Assembly: GCA_037577475.1 (NCBI GenBank)
Contig: CM075197.1
Location: forward strand, 9,844,018-9,908,017
Source of the DNA: Chaunax sp. Z400
Taxonomy: Eukaryota; Chordata; Actinopteri; Lophiiformes; Chaunacidae
Direction of reading: 5' to 3'
DNA length: 64,000 nucleotides
Shown: positions 1-12,899 of the stretch, in pieces
Layout: each line of letters opens with the position of its first letter
Numbering within the stretch: position 1 is the first letter of the stretch
Made by a program: the position numbers and the translations under genes
Notes under the pieces: model-generated
What the model was told of the DNA's origin: nothing
The model's database searches: none
The model's input: only the letters and a program-made list of their open reading frames with translations

Positions 1-2578
1 GGCATATGTGGCACGTCTGTGGCTGAGGGTGAGCGATTCGATGGGACAGAGGGGCTGTTGCAGACATGAGCCTGCAGGCCGCCTCCTGATATCAGCACGT
101 CTGAAAGAGACTGAGGGAGACAGTCAGAGATGACAAGACTGATTCCACTGTCAAGTTTGTCTTTAAAATATGAAGCTACAGCCAGTTAGCTTAGCTTAGC
201 ATACAGACTAAAAACAGGCTCAGGGTTTCTAGGTTGAGATCAATGATGTCCTGGAGTTGCAGCTGATTGTCTTGCAAGTACTTAGAGGCAGAAAACAGTC
301 TGACACATAGTATTGTTGTTAGTTGAATTGTGTTACTTTTGGACACAGCCAAGCTATTCCTATTAAACTATTCAGTGCGGGTCTCCACAAGGGGTCGTGA
401 GACACTAATGGCGGGATCGGGAGATGATTTCCAGAAATCAGTTAAAATTTAAATGTGATTAGAAATAGTCTGTTTTTGCCATAATTGTCACAAAAGATAA
501 TTAGTAGTTAGATTTAAAATAAAACCATGCAAATAAAAATATGTCATCAGCCCTCCTATTTTCTTTCCTATATTAATTACTATACATAAAATGACATAAT
601 GGCTGTTAGGCTATTGTGTTCTTCCGTGTTGTCATTTGGATATGTTTGCATAAGCCTATTAGTGCATGTTTTGTATGCTTCAACCACCTCCAGGGATAGT
701 GGGGGTCGCGAGTCTCTGGCACCGTTATTTTGGGGGTCTGCCTTTATTGACCTTATTGCAGATTTATCTCTACATTAGTGTTAAATACTAATTACTATAA
801 GTAATAAATGCCAAAGCATGTTTGAGGTAATTTAGAATCAATTACACTGTTACATAGTTTGTTCACATCACTGACAAACTATTCAACTATATTTTTTCCT
901 ATTCACTATTGTGTTACTAAACTACCGCCATGCAGACTCTAGTTAAGAGACTTCAGAGCCTGAGCGCCACCTGTATCGGGGGCAGCCAGATACAACACCA
1001 TATAAGGGCATGCTAACCATTTAGCAACATATACATAGGATGCCCACTTAATGGGAAGAAACTCGGCTAAAAGCCCATGATAACAAAACACAATTCAGAC
1101 AAACTAAATGAGCACATACCAAGAACATGCTAACGGTGCCCGACATGTCGGTGGTGGTGATGTGTTTTACTTCATGCTAATACAAACAATATGTCATATG
1201 AAAACTGAGACTCTACAGATTCCGATGATATAAATCCTGTCAATCCTACCTTCATTTACTCTGACTCAGTAACATCTGTACAGATGTTTAAACCTCTGCC
1301 GAAATCTTACAAGTTTTACCTTTAATACGATACCAAGATAATTCTTATAGACCTTGTAATATGGTATACTCTTTTCATTTTAGGCATGTCATTTTCAGTC
1401 AGGGGACTCTGGATGGAAAGGTTAAGAGATCTGTGATGGACAGTTAAATTCATTTGATATTTTATATTGAGTGGTAACATTTCTGCCAAAGACTTCACAG
1501 TCAATGGGACAAGATGTGTTTGAATAATCTGGAAAGATTAACTGCAAATGCATTTTTTTTTACAACTATGTCTAAAACCATAGTTTAACAAATGTATGCA
1601 GTTGCATTTATTTACTTCTAATGATCACTAATCTTTTTATCCACAGTTGGAGATCTGACATTTATTTAAAATTTTATTTTCTAGATTTATATTGAGTAAA
1701 AACAGAGCATGAAATGACTATTTTCCCTGAATGGTGCAGACCTTGGATCTTAGATCTTAGAGCTTACCAAAATGTCTCCACCAACAATAAGATGAAATGC
1801 AATCATACTTCTACAGCGCAGACTGCACTCACAGGTTTTATTCTACACTCTAATTCTCTGTCATGTCAGTTACTTCTATCGTTCTTCCCTCTGACTCCCT
1901 CTTTTCATTCTAATATCAGATCAAGACAGAGACAGTCAGGACATGTGCCAGATCTCCTACCTTTTCACACAGCGGACACTCACTCACAGGGTATTTGAGG
2001 TCAGTGTGCGATGTGTGGTTGATTAACATGAATACCAGTCTCTCCAGTTCTCTCTCTCTCTCAGATGACTGGTGTCTGCCTGCCGACCAAGGTGAGACCA
2101 GCAGAGGCGTCGTCTCCACAGGAACTGATGACAGAAATGTCTTTATAGTTTAAGGAATGGATAAGAATGAGAATGAGTTTTGTTTTTGTTTTTTGCCTTT
2201 ATGACTGAGCCAAGTGTCAATCAGTGGGACATCAACACTTTCACATGCTAACCAAAGACATACAAGTCTTAAAGATAAACCTGTTAACTGCTAGAGAAAG
2301 CGTCGGGTACCTGAAGGCCAAGGAACATCTGCAGGAGCATTGTGAGACCCGACTGCCATCCCATCCCACGGCGAGCAGGCTTCACTTAGAAGGTCTTTGA
2401 CCCCTACAAAGGGGGACAAAGGCTGCACAGCATCTTCACGATGTCCCCTGTTCCATCCCATCTCAGGCTGCACAGTCTGGTTGGTGTCTGCCTTCAGCTG
2501 GGAGCGTCGTCTGAAGGAGTCCTTGGACAGGCCAAGTAGATGAGTTCGTTTAGTCTTGACGAGGAATGACCGTGGCAT
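1..2578 (-). CDS. SNAG-domain protein, 5' exons only (runs off left edge)
   Basis: This gene starts at an ATG at 2578 and opens MPRSFLVKTKRTHLLGL. MPRSFLVK is the SNAG motif that GFI1, Snail and Scratch repressors use to recruit LSD1/CoREST, and it works only at the extreme N-terminus, which supports this start. Exon 1 (2578-2311, 89 codons plus one base) ends at a donor reading TCAG/GTAC. Exon 2 (2079-1961) follows a CAG acceptor; the phases join to read GRHQSSERERELERL and end ECPLCEK before a GTAGGA donor. A CTCAG acceptor allows a third exon from 110 to the window edge, open throughout, with LQAHVCNS. The CPLC pair and the later His could be part of a zinc finger. No GFI1- or Snail-type finger array is visible, so the family is unresolved. 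Exons 1 and 2 are moderately supported and exon 3 weakly. A transcriptional repressor is inference. Confidence 0.42.
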
Positions 2579-5500
2579 AGCAGAAAGGCGGCTGAGGGAG
2601 TTGATGAAGGAAGAGGTAAAGAAAATCCTGCAGAATAAACCTGCAGGAGTCAGAGAAGTCAGATGTCACACACCTGTTGGTGCATGTTCAGTTACGATGC
2701 CAAAGCTTGAGGTTTCCTTAACAAAGACAGCCTGACACCTGCACAGAGGCTTCAGGGCTTCCACTGAGGATAACCCTGCTGCGGTGCTGTCAGACTTATA
2801 AACTGACACTGTGGTACACTTTCTATACTTCCATTTGAACTGCATGTATCCTATTCAGACATTTAGAATAACATCAGAAGGATTTTAAATTTGGAGATCT
2901 TATTTCCACATGAGCAGCATTAAATAAATCAAAAAGTGTATTTACTAAGTGCTAAATATTTTTACTTTATTACAAGATATTTGGCAAATAATTTCTTAAT
3001 TGTGTTTTGGTTTAAGCTGATTTTAATATGAGATTATAAAATAAACAAGAGAGAGAAAAGTCTGAAACTCAGACTACTAACTTAATTTTCCCAGACTTGT
3101 TTCAGATTTTGTTTGAGCCAATGTGATAAACATGATTCAAACATTAACCTTCATAACCTGAAGTTGTAGTGCACCAGGAGATTTAATTCATCATGCTGTA
3201 GGCTCATTAGAAAATGTCCAAAATACCTGAATACTAGTGATATTCCAGCTGATCTTACCTCTGTATTGTGCTGTAAATGTTGAGAGCATCTCTTGTGTCC
3301 TCGTTGCTGCAAACATCCTCTTTTCTCTTTCTCACACCCATCGACTGATGACATGACTCAAAGAGATTTGATTTGATTTTGAAAGGCTGCTGAGGATTGT
3401 GTGTCACAAGGCCCTGAAAGTTAACTGAAATGACAAAAGGATTAAAACTTTGAAAATTAATACCTTTCAAAAATATCCTCCTGGTTTCGAACAGTTTTTG
3501 GATGTTTACCTGTTTCCTTATTTTGAGAAGCAAAGTCTCTACAGAGCCTTCTCCAAAGGTTGGGTCATGATGAACATGTACTAAAATCAATATGAAACCG
3601 TATTTACTGTGGGGCCGGTATGATTGTGTCTCAGCTGGTTTCACCACTATGATGACTACTCATGTGGGTGAACTCATAAATACACTGATCTCTGGAAAGT
3701 CTGAATATCTCATAGTTCTCATGTGAACATGTGGACCTTTTACTGAGGTACCAATTACCCAGTACACTGTTATCTACCAGTCTGTTTCTGTGTGTGTCAT
3801 CCCACACAGCTGTGAGTGGAGGCAGGGTTTTTTTCCCCCTTCCTTAACTATAGCCTGTCAAATCTCATTATAGGACATTGAAGATAATTGTCTGAAGGAT
3901 GTTTTGGTTCAAATTGCAGCTTTGAGAGAAGGCAGATCTAGAGATCTTTCAGATCTTTCAGAGTAACACTTTACAATAATAATAACCATTATCAAATAAT
4001 CTATAGACGTTTGTAGTTTTTGATCTGTGATAGAATGTGTAATCTATTAAAATGAATCGAGAAATTATATTTTATTACTCATTACTATTTTATTGCTCAT
4101 GAGTTGTAAAATATTTGTAAATACAACAAAACAACATGCTGAGTTATTGTGGTTCATGTGGCTGGTGAATAAAGCCTGAAGGTGCCCTGACTATTAGCAT
4201 TAGTGGCTAACTACATTGGCCAGACCTACCTGTCCAACAGAAAACAAGCAAATCACAATTTTTAGTAATACTAAAATAACTTTATGTTTGGTGGTCGGAG
4301 ATGAAGAAAACAATGCAGCTATAAATGAGCTTCTCTGATACACAGAGACGCTCTCTGACACGCTGATACACACTCATAGTGTGTTTCAAGGGGACGCAAG
4401 TAAATAATAGTGATCCAAGTGGAGACCACTCATCACTTTGTGATTTATATTTATTAGATCCTATCGACATTATTTGTAAATCTTTGATTGAATGTTGCCA
4501 TGTTCAGTACCTTTATTACAGTATTTACAAACTAGACAATTTATAAATAATTTATAGAGCTTTTTTTCAGACCCAAATCAATACTTACAATATTTGATCA
4601 AAGTCTTAAAGACAAATTTGTGAATATAGCGAGACAATATTGTGTTAATGTTAAAAGAATCTTAAACCTTTCTACCCATAAAAAAAGGAAAATAAACTAT
4701 GGTAAAATCAAGTTTTGCTACCCGTAAGAACCCACCTGAAATCAACTATAATAAACTAGTATTCATCACTCATGCCATAATAAACACATAAACATTTAAT
4801 TGGTACAAAGACATGGATAATTAAGCAAAACAGAGCAGGTAAAAACAATAAGCACTCATGCTGAAGACACGGAAATTTAATTTTAGACAGATCAGAAATC
4901 AGCAAACATCTCAGCAAACATCTCAGCAAACATCTCTCTGAATCAAAAACACAGGAACAAAGAGTAAAAATTGAATTTGTTCAATCTTTCCTTTACTAAA
5001 GTTCTGGACCAACAACAGCATAACTCACAACAGCAGAGCTCAAACAGTCACACTCTTCATACAAAACAATAAAACGCTGGACCAGAAGGATTGACAGACA
5101 AATAATAAAAAGCCTCCCAATCAATCATAGAAAACATTTTGTTGAATACATCGTACCACTGTCAGAGCCATTCATCATCAGGAGAGTGTTCTCTACTTTA
5201 AAAAAAAAAAGACATTTGAATGTTAACAACAGGAGGTCTGAATGTGACGTGAGATTAAATCAAATCATCAGGGGCCACAGATGAACTGAAACGTTTCTCG
5301 CTGTGGCTGCACTTTTGAAAACATCTCCTTTGAGTCCCGGTGAGAGCAGCGTGAAATGAAGTCGACTTCGCCTTGAAGTGCATGTGTAGACTCATGTAGG
5401 AGCACTGTGGTTGGTGTGGTAGGGGGCTCGCAACCTTCTCCCAGGGGCTGCCAGAAAGAGCAGACGAGAGGAGTGTAGGGAGCTGAGACGGGCTGGTGGG

Positions 5501-6214
5501 TTCAGTGGGTTTCTGCCTCATTTGTTCTGAGGGGTTCGGGGGCTTCTTGTTCCCCCGATGGTGGTAAAAAATCTGCCTTTCTAGGAACCTGAAACTCTGA
5601 GAGGAGGAGGGGAAGGAGCTCATGTTGAGTTTCTGATGTTCACTTATGTGATGAGTTCTATGTATGGTAGGTGGGAGACATGTGGCCTATGTGTAATGTG
5701 AGTTACCCGATTTGTAGAATATATACATTGATACATATTCTACACAATTATGTATTTTGAATTTAACAAATTCTCTCATAAAATCTTCTAAGTCTAGATA
5801 AAAGCCGCCATCCAAGCATCCATAAAGCATCATCTATTCACAGCAGTTTACACACTTTAAACTATAGAATGTGGCACAAGGTTTGTTTTTAGTGCAAACT
5901 GTGAAAGGATTCTATTCATGTTTTTATACATCAAACATATATCTAATCTATCAATCAATCAATCTAACACATTAAAGTGAGACTATATGTTTTGAAAGAA
6001 GAACCAAAACATTCTTACTCTTAAAAATCAAAATCAGTTTAAATCAATAGCAACAGCTCAAACCTCTCCATTATGTCATTGCACCTAAAAGCAATAGTCC
6101 AATGATAGTCTGACCCTCATGATATGAATCACATTGGTGTCATTATTAGTTTGATATTCTAGAAAAACAATATTTCTCTAATGGTGGTTTTCTTCAGGAT
6201 CTACATCAGTAATT
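2579..6214. other. Intergenic, no gene recognised
   Basis: I see no convincing exon here. The DNA is AT-rich. At about 4897-4937 a 13-base unit built on CAGCAAACATCT occurs three times in tandem. An isolated minus-strand ORF at 5255-5623 (122 codons, Ser/Pro-rich) has no recognisable domain and no clear splice context. Confidence 0.5.
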
Positions 6215-6560
6215 TATGAAGATACATTAAATTTGACACCAAACTGAATCAGAACATTTTGAGCTATAATTTGATTTTAGTTCAAGTCTGTATCATTACT
6301 ACATTACAGTTGTGAATTTTCCACGAGCCCTATAAATTGAAACATTTTAGATCACCAGATCTGGAATATCACTTGGATCAGACTCCAATGTGTGGAAGAT
6401 CTTATGAGGATGTCATTGTGTCATTTCTGTCCAGCCTTTGTCAGCGTTATCCATGAAGTTAGTAGCAGAAATCTTGTAATTGCACCTATCCTGCAATGGG
6501 AAAGAATCAGGATCACCACCAAGATCTAATTGGTTGTTCCTTGGGTCATACCCTGCATCT
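6215..6560 (+). repeat. Interspersed repeat, copy 1 of an unclassified family
   Basis: This stretch aligns by eye, in the same orientation, with 21035-21430. Shared landmarks include AAATTTGACACC, TTAGTTCAAGTCTGT, GTGAATTTTCCA, CACCAGATCTGGAATAT and, near the end, ATCCATGAAGTTAG and CTTTGGGCTATACCCT-like sequence. No coding capacity is seen. I cannot name the element class. Confidence 0.6.
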
Positions 6561-6942
6561 GCAAAACAAATCATCAAAATTAAAACGCAAAACAAATGCC
6601 GGCAATATGTAACCTGCTTGTTGGAGGTCATGAAAATAAACAATGCTCGATTCTGTACACTTGAATTGAGTTTTTCCTCCTCCAGCCTTTCTTGTTGCTA
6701 ATTTTACTCATGTTGTAATCATCACTTTTGGCCACCATGGCTGCTTTTGAGTAATGGTTGTATAGTGTTGCATTTAGATAGTATTACACACCAGAATAGT
6801 ACTCCTCCGTCTGTGAATACAGTTGTTTTATGTCTTAAAATTATTCAGCTTCATTGTTTATTGGCAAAAGCTGTTTGCAATAACCAAATCAGACAAGAAC
6901 AGTTTAAATAGATCAATACAACATGTTTTCTTTTCCACATTC

Positions 6943-7848
6943 AACACAAAATGCTACTTTTATTGACTCCTGCTGCCTAAAAATGATTCAACCCACTCAA
7001 TATCATCCCTCATAAAGAGCCCACCAATCAGATGATGTTTAAATACTGAGTCCACTTTCATAGACTTACTTTAACAGTAGAGTCCCAAAGTTTTTTCTAT
7101 TAAGGCTTTAATTTTCATAATGACTCCATTTCTGAGCACCTAGACGTTCACCTCCGCTGACCCAAAAGCACAATAAAAGTCAGCTCCAGTAGCTCAAAAC
7201 CATCTAGATAAGACACAGAAGTTTTGTGATGCTGTTCTGAGGAGCGATGAAACCAAACTGTAACTTTAGGGGTCTATGGATCAGCAGTATGTCTGGAGGA
7301 GGAAGAATGAAGCGTATACTGAAAAGATCACCCTGCCTACAGTGAAGCATGGCGGTGGTTCAGTGAAGCTCTGGGGCTGCTTTGCTTCCTTGGGCTCTGG
7401 AAACCTGCAGCCTGTAGAGGGTAAGATGGATTCCATCAAATCTCAGGAAATCCTAGAAGAACACGACTCATCATCTGTGAGGAAGCTGAATCCTGGACAT
7501 CATTGGACGTTACAAAAGGACAATGATCCCAAACAGACCTCAAAGTCCACCAAGGCTTGGTTTCAGAAGAAGTCTTGGATCATTCTAGAGGCCGTCACAG
7601 TCGCCTGACTAGAATCCCATAGAGAATCTCTGGTGGGATTTGAAGAAGGTGGTTGCAGAACATAAACCCGGGAATATTACAGAACTGGAGGCCTTTATCC
7701 ATCAGGAATGGGCTAAGATTCCTCAGGAACACTGTCAGAAGCTAGTGTCTGGATATACATCGTGTTTACAGCAGGTCATAGCAGCTAAAGGGCCTTTACA
7801 GAGTACTAGAGATGACTAAAGTAGTCAGTAAAAGTAGCATTTTGTGTT
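6943..7848 (+). mobile_element. Decayed Tc1/mariner element with terminal inverted repeats
   Basis: The ends are inverted repeats of about 25 bases: 6943-6967 and the reverse complement of 7824-7848 differ at one position (core ACACAAAATGCTACTTTTA). Between them lies the C-terminal part of a Tc1 transposase: VKHGGGSVKLWGCFA, a QKDNDPKQT segment carrying the second catalytic Asp, and then, after a one-base frameshift near 7600, NPIENLWWDLKKVV with the catalytic Glu. The N-terminal DNA-binding region is missing, because only about 300 bp separate the left end from the first transposase codons. It is therefore an inactive, internally deleted copy. Confidence 0.85.
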
Positions 7849-9524
7849 ATATTTGAGAAAAACACTTGTAAAAGTGTTGTATTGAGTTACTTACTTGACA
7901 ACTCAGAGAGAAAATCCATAACAACATTAACAACATGTTCGTTTTTATAAAAGCACTGGAAATTATATATATATTGATGCAAAGTGAACAACAAGGCCTG
8001 TCTGGGTGACTGATGTTTAAATATCCATTTGTGTATCCACTCATGTACTTTCTCAATATGCCACTGGTGACAACATTGCAGGTGTTTTGATGTACATTAA
8101 ATTACATCATTGCATCAAATGAAATGATGTCATGGATCACAGACAGAAGCATCAGGTTGTCGGGCTGCAGTCTCAGCTCTTTGGTGTTTATCCGTCGCTG
8201 CTGCAGCTGGTGGATGACTGTGGTATAAGTCAGTGGATTCAACCAATAAAGTTCTGTCCCACGTTCTCACAGCCAACAACTTCTCTATATTTTTGTCACC
8301 AATTTGCCCCCACCCACCCATTTTACTTTTTTTTCTCCCACTTTGGTTGGCAAAAGGGCAAAGGTTACTGACAGGACAGGATGTTCTTTTGCCTGTTAGG
8401 CAAGGAAAAGGAATTAAAAAAGTCACCTTTTCAGTACAAATTTTAATTTACTCCAGCCTCTCAATATCACAATATATCACAGTGGTATAAAAAATTTAAG
8501 CTGCGACACTGTCAGCTCAGTCTGTGCCGCTGAACAGGAAACAAGCTGAGGTGTATTTCTTTCTATGTTACATCTCATCACATCCGTCTACTCTTTTCAA
8601 TCTAATGCTGTGAGATTGAACACCTCACAGACTCAGATTCATTATAGAGTCGTCCATCTAAGGAGTTTAAAAAAAAAAAAACATCTCTCAGTGCTGTCTA
8701 AGAAAAAAACCCAACATTTGCATAAATATGTTCCATTCTCACCAAACAAGTGTCACAATGCTGTTGAAGGGATAATGATGATGATGGTGATGGCAGGATG
8801 AATAGATGGGCATCCCCGCTCTCACCCATGCAGTCAACTCTCTCTGAGGTTTGTATCATTCTGATAATGCAGAGGTTACAGAAAGGTAAGGGGGTGTGAG
8901 AACTCTAACATGACCTGATACCCAAGGCAGCTTCTGCCTACGTCTGCAGAAGACGTGCAGAGACAGAGTCTAAATATATAACCAAAGACCTGAATAGTGA
9001 TTTTTAGATCACGTGACTGTGATATTAATCTTCGGATACTCTCATTTAAAGCAACAATAGCACTGTTTTTAAAAAGTGTACTATGTATGTGTAAATGTAC
9101 TGTTTACTATTACTACTGTTACTTTTTACTGTAAACTTGAACATGCAAGTTTTATAAGATGGTATGAAAAACATGCTGGAGTACTACCTCAAAAAAGCCA
9201 ATATGTGTGGAAAAAAATATTTAATAGGCTGCTCTATCGAAAGAGTAAGCACAACTACAAGCCAAGTAAACTTTCAGAATAAAATGAGAAAATTATACTT
9301 TTATTAAGTATATCTCAGTCAAAAAATTAAGTACAAGTATAGTCCAAATATACTTAGACTTTTCTGTATATTTGTCAGTATAACCCAAGTATTCTTAAAT
9401 ATAATTGTGTTAAGTATATCTCTGAAAAGTACATGTGGGAGAGTCAGGGATGGCTGAGGTCAGCAGTATTATGCAACCATGAGTGTCTGTCCTGAATTCC
9501 ATGGTAATATTTATTTATTATTAT
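7849..9524. other. Intergenic, no gene recognised
   Basis: No exon is recognisable. The part from about 9270 to 9430 repeats variants of AAGTATA and TATACTT in both orientations, as in decayed DNA-transposon ends, but I cannot assign a family. Confidence 0.4.
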
Positions 9525-9635
9525 TATATCTAATATTTTACCGGGTAAAAAAAGTCCTCATTGAGACTAAAAATCTCTTTTCCAAGAGTGACCTGGCCAA
9601 GAGAGCAGTGCAGAAACTGTCCAGTAATTGATTTC
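9525..9635 (-). mobile_element. Retroelement 3' tail (LINE/SINE type), reverse orientation
   Basis: Read on the minus strand this matches 11795-11925: GCACTGCTCTCTTGGCCAGG, then CTCTTGGAAAAGAGATTTTTA, then AATCTCAATG, ending in a degenerate ATT-rich tail. From memory this tail is common at the 3' ends of fish LINE-like retroelements. Only the tail is present, so the parent family is not assigned. Confidence 0.55.
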
Positions 9636-10096
9636 TCAGTCTGGATCAGACAGAAGCACTGACAGAAGTCATCCCTACAGCCATGTTGCTAGCATGGCTA
9701 AAAATGCTGCCCACATACTCTCTTCAATGAGGACGACATTGTTGCAGTGAAAAACGTCAGGGGAAAAAAAAGATCAGCTTCATTAACTGAGTACGTGCAC
9801 ATACAAGGAATCTGACTCCAGTTTTAAGTTGTTTTAAGTTCCAACAATACTTTTCATAAAGAACAACAAACCTGAACAAAGATAATTTATATACAGGCAA
9901 CCAGGTGGAAATATAGAGACTTATTCAAAGTGTTTCTGTAAAAATAAAAAAATAAAAAAGAATATAAGTTTGAGGGTTCATAGTGAATAAATATTTATTG
10001 ATTTATTAATCAAAGAGATTACTTTGTAAATATTAAATATGTTTGCATTTTCCAAATGTCAGATGATAAGACTAATATCACTGTGATGTCTATACA

Positions 10097-10162
10097 GTAG
10101 ATAGATAGATAGATAGACAGTTTTTATTTTGAACATAAAATTCAAATAAAATATAAGCAAGG

Positions 10163-10217
<55 letters not shown>

Positions 10218-10220
10218 GTG
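10097..10220. repeat. Microsatellites: GATA, then CA and TA runs
   Basis: A short TAGA/GATA run lies at about 10097-10120. A CA run (about 10166-10196) passes directly into a TA run ending near 10217. These produce spurious low-complexity ORFs and are not coding. Confidence 0.9.
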
Positions 10221-11039
10221 TACTGTATATTTTTTTTTAATATATATATCAAAAAGCCACTGCTACTGTAGGTGTTCATCTTTTTTTGTCTTTCCTCTCC
10301 AAAATCCTTGAACATATAGCAAACAGCCATTAGACACGTTGCTTCATATCCTTATTTGTCTCTACAGTCAAGGTTTTAGTCAGCATTTCTATTACATGTT
10401 CAGTTGTGAAACAAAAGTTAGGCGGCAGCAGAATGTGTGTAATGCCTAAACTCATGTTTAAAGGTTTGATCTATTTGATGTGTTGGTGTCTGTGAGATGC
10501 TGTCGTGTGAATCCTGTCACTTAACGCAACCCCACCCTAAACATCCCTGCCTCTGGGCACAGTGGCGTGAGAATGTCAGTAAAGTGTATATTTGTATTGC
10601 AGATGAAGAGGTGTGAAGCCACAGGCCTTTTCGCATGCAGAACTCTGACACCGGGTGTCAATAGGATATCGACTCCTTGTAATGCTGGGCTCGCCACACC
10701 ACAGCTTACTGACTTACTGAACAATCAGTTTCTTTTTCAGTGAGGTTGCAGAATCCCAATACTAAACCTTATCGATAGAACCTGTATGATCAGTATGGAC
10801 CAAGTATCAGGAGGGGATTTGCTTCACATAAAGCTATTAAAAATTGACAACATGTGACTCCACATAAAATCACATCTTGATAGTTTCACATGGACAGTAT
10901 GAACCAATTAAAAAATTGTGATATATTCGGTTGATTACATTGGTTTGAAGTATTTTAGCCGAGCTAATTATACCTCAGTGAAGTGTTTACAGCTTTTTCC
11001 ACTGATGAGGTTGTAGCCATACAAGTGAACATGTCTTAA

Positions 11040-11480
11040 ACATGGTGATGTCAGTCAGAGGATCCGTCCACCAGTTTGATCCAGACTGAAACGTTTCAAG
11101 AACTATCAGATGGATTCCTGTGAAATGTTCTACAAACATTTATGGTTCCCAGATGATGTTGTGTCAGGACTTTGGTCACCTATTGACTTTTCTTCAGGCA
11201 TCATGAGGCTTTGTATGTCTTACAGTAACTTTGATGATCCCATCATTTTTCATCCAGCGCCACCATTAGCTCAAAAAAAGCTACTGACATTCTCATCAGC
11301 TTCACCTGCTTTGTGTTTAGTGCCTTGCAGCAAATGTTAGCAGAGTAAACTAAAATGGTGAATAAGGCAAATACAATATTGGCTTAACATAGCATTCTGA
11401 TGTTAGCATTTAGCTCAAAGCGCTGCTGTGTCCCACTGCAACCTCATAGAGCTGACCTCCAGTAACCTCCACCAACGAGA
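11040..11480 (-). repeat. Fish interspersed repeat, reverse orientation
   Basis: Phrases such as CCAGTTTGATCCAGACTGAAA, ACTATCAGATGGATT, CATTTATGGTTCCCAGA and AGCGCCACCATTAG, and then lines dense in TTAGC and GCTAA, are shared in reverse complement with 32030-32560 and 39360-39680. This is a dispersed non-coding family that I associate with percomorph genomes. I cannot name its class. Confidence 0.5.
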
Positions 11481-11693
11481 GTTTGAGGTTAGGTGATCGG
11501 TGCTGTTTGTTTGTTTGTTTGTTTGGATCGTGAAAATATTGCGCTTGGTCAATGTAGTTGTTTCTGAAATGACACTGAAATCATTCTGATTGATTCTTTG
11601 TATTGACTCAATTTATTTACTTTGTATTCACTCATTGGTGTATGAAAGTTGTACATACAGTACATGTACATACATATATACATGTATATATGT

Positions 11694-11775
11694 ACAGTAC
11701 CAGTCAATAGTTTGGACACAGTTTCCCATCCACTTGAATGGGAAACTGTGTCCAAATTTTTGACTGGTAGTGTAT
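11694..11775. mobile_element. Palindromic MITE made of two abutting Tc1-type ends
   Basis: Two arms face each other almost back to back: AGTTTGGACACAGTTTCCCAT (from about 11709) and its reverse complement ATGGGAAACTGTGTCCAAA (from 11738), separated by eight bases. The outer ends read ACCAGTCAA and TTGACTGGTA. Paired, this forms a hairpin of roughly 30 bp. Such solo inverted ends are known for Tc1/mariner elements in fish. Confidence 0.75.
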
Positions 11776-11794
11776 GTATTGTATTATGTTTATC

Positions 11795-11930
11795 TAATTG
11801 TTGTGGCAGTTTCTGCACTGCTCTCTTGGCCAGGTCACTCTTGGAAAAGAGATTTTTAATCTCAATGTGGATTTTTTTATCTGTTGAAATAAAGGATATA
11901 ATAATAAAATAATAATAATGATAATAAAAT
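11795..11930 (+). mobile_element. Retroelement 3' tail (LINE/SINE type), forward orientation
   Basis: This is the forward copy of the tail at 9525-9635: TTCTGCACTGCTCTCTTGG, CAGGTCACTCTTGGAAAAGA, GATTTTTAATCTCAATG and GAAATAAAGG, followed by an imperfect ATA repeat consistent with a degenerate retroposed tail. Confidence 0.55.
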
Positions 11931-12687
11931 TGTTCTCTCAAAATGCTTTGAATGGATTTCAATGAAATTTTGTGGAAAGGTGGGCCATGGGGAGGGGAAC
12001 AGGTAAATATATTTAAGGTTTATCCAAATGATGGTATAGATCCAGGATTTCTTTTTTATTACTCCCACAATGAAAACGTCCTGTCATGCCAGGCCAATCA
12101 GAGGTAGAGTGGGGCGAGTCATGGTGTTGCCGCACTAGGATTCCTAAATTGACTTGGCTGTGCTGTCTGAGTGCCCTCTAGTTTCTTATGCTATTTATCT
12201 GATTGCATTTAGTTACAGCCGGTGTCTTCTGTAGCGGATTGCAGTTTTAAAAACATAGTAATCCTGGTGCCGTATTTTCTGGACTTTGTATATACCAGTA
12301 GATGATGATGATGATGATGATGTGCGATCATCATCCCTGTCCCTAACAGTTACACCTTCACAAATCACACTATTTTTAAGATTTTTTTTCTGTGCAAAAG
12401 TTAATGCCAATCTCACTCACACACACTGTTTTTCACACCACTGCTGTAATGACCACAACACCTTTCGTCCTTTGCTCTCATACTTCACACCCCCAGACCT
12501 AATCACACACATGCAGAAACACATTTTCACACTCATACATATGGTACAGACCGACAGAAAACACACACCAGCTGTGTGGAGTAGATCACGTTGTGGTTCA
12601 TTGTCAGTTTGAGTCTTTGCTCCAGATTCTTCTTGGCCTTCTTCTTGTTTCTCTTGGAAACCAAGAGTTATGTATTATCATCCTGAG

Positions 12688-12862
<175 letters not shown>

Positions 12863-12899
12863 TATTTATATACAAAAGCACACAACTCAACTTTTTTTA

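Noticed and set aside
5255..5623. 122-codon minus-strand ORF
   Set aside because: Ser/Pro-rich with no motif, no splice partner and no clear polyadenylation signal nearby, so I could not support it as a gene.
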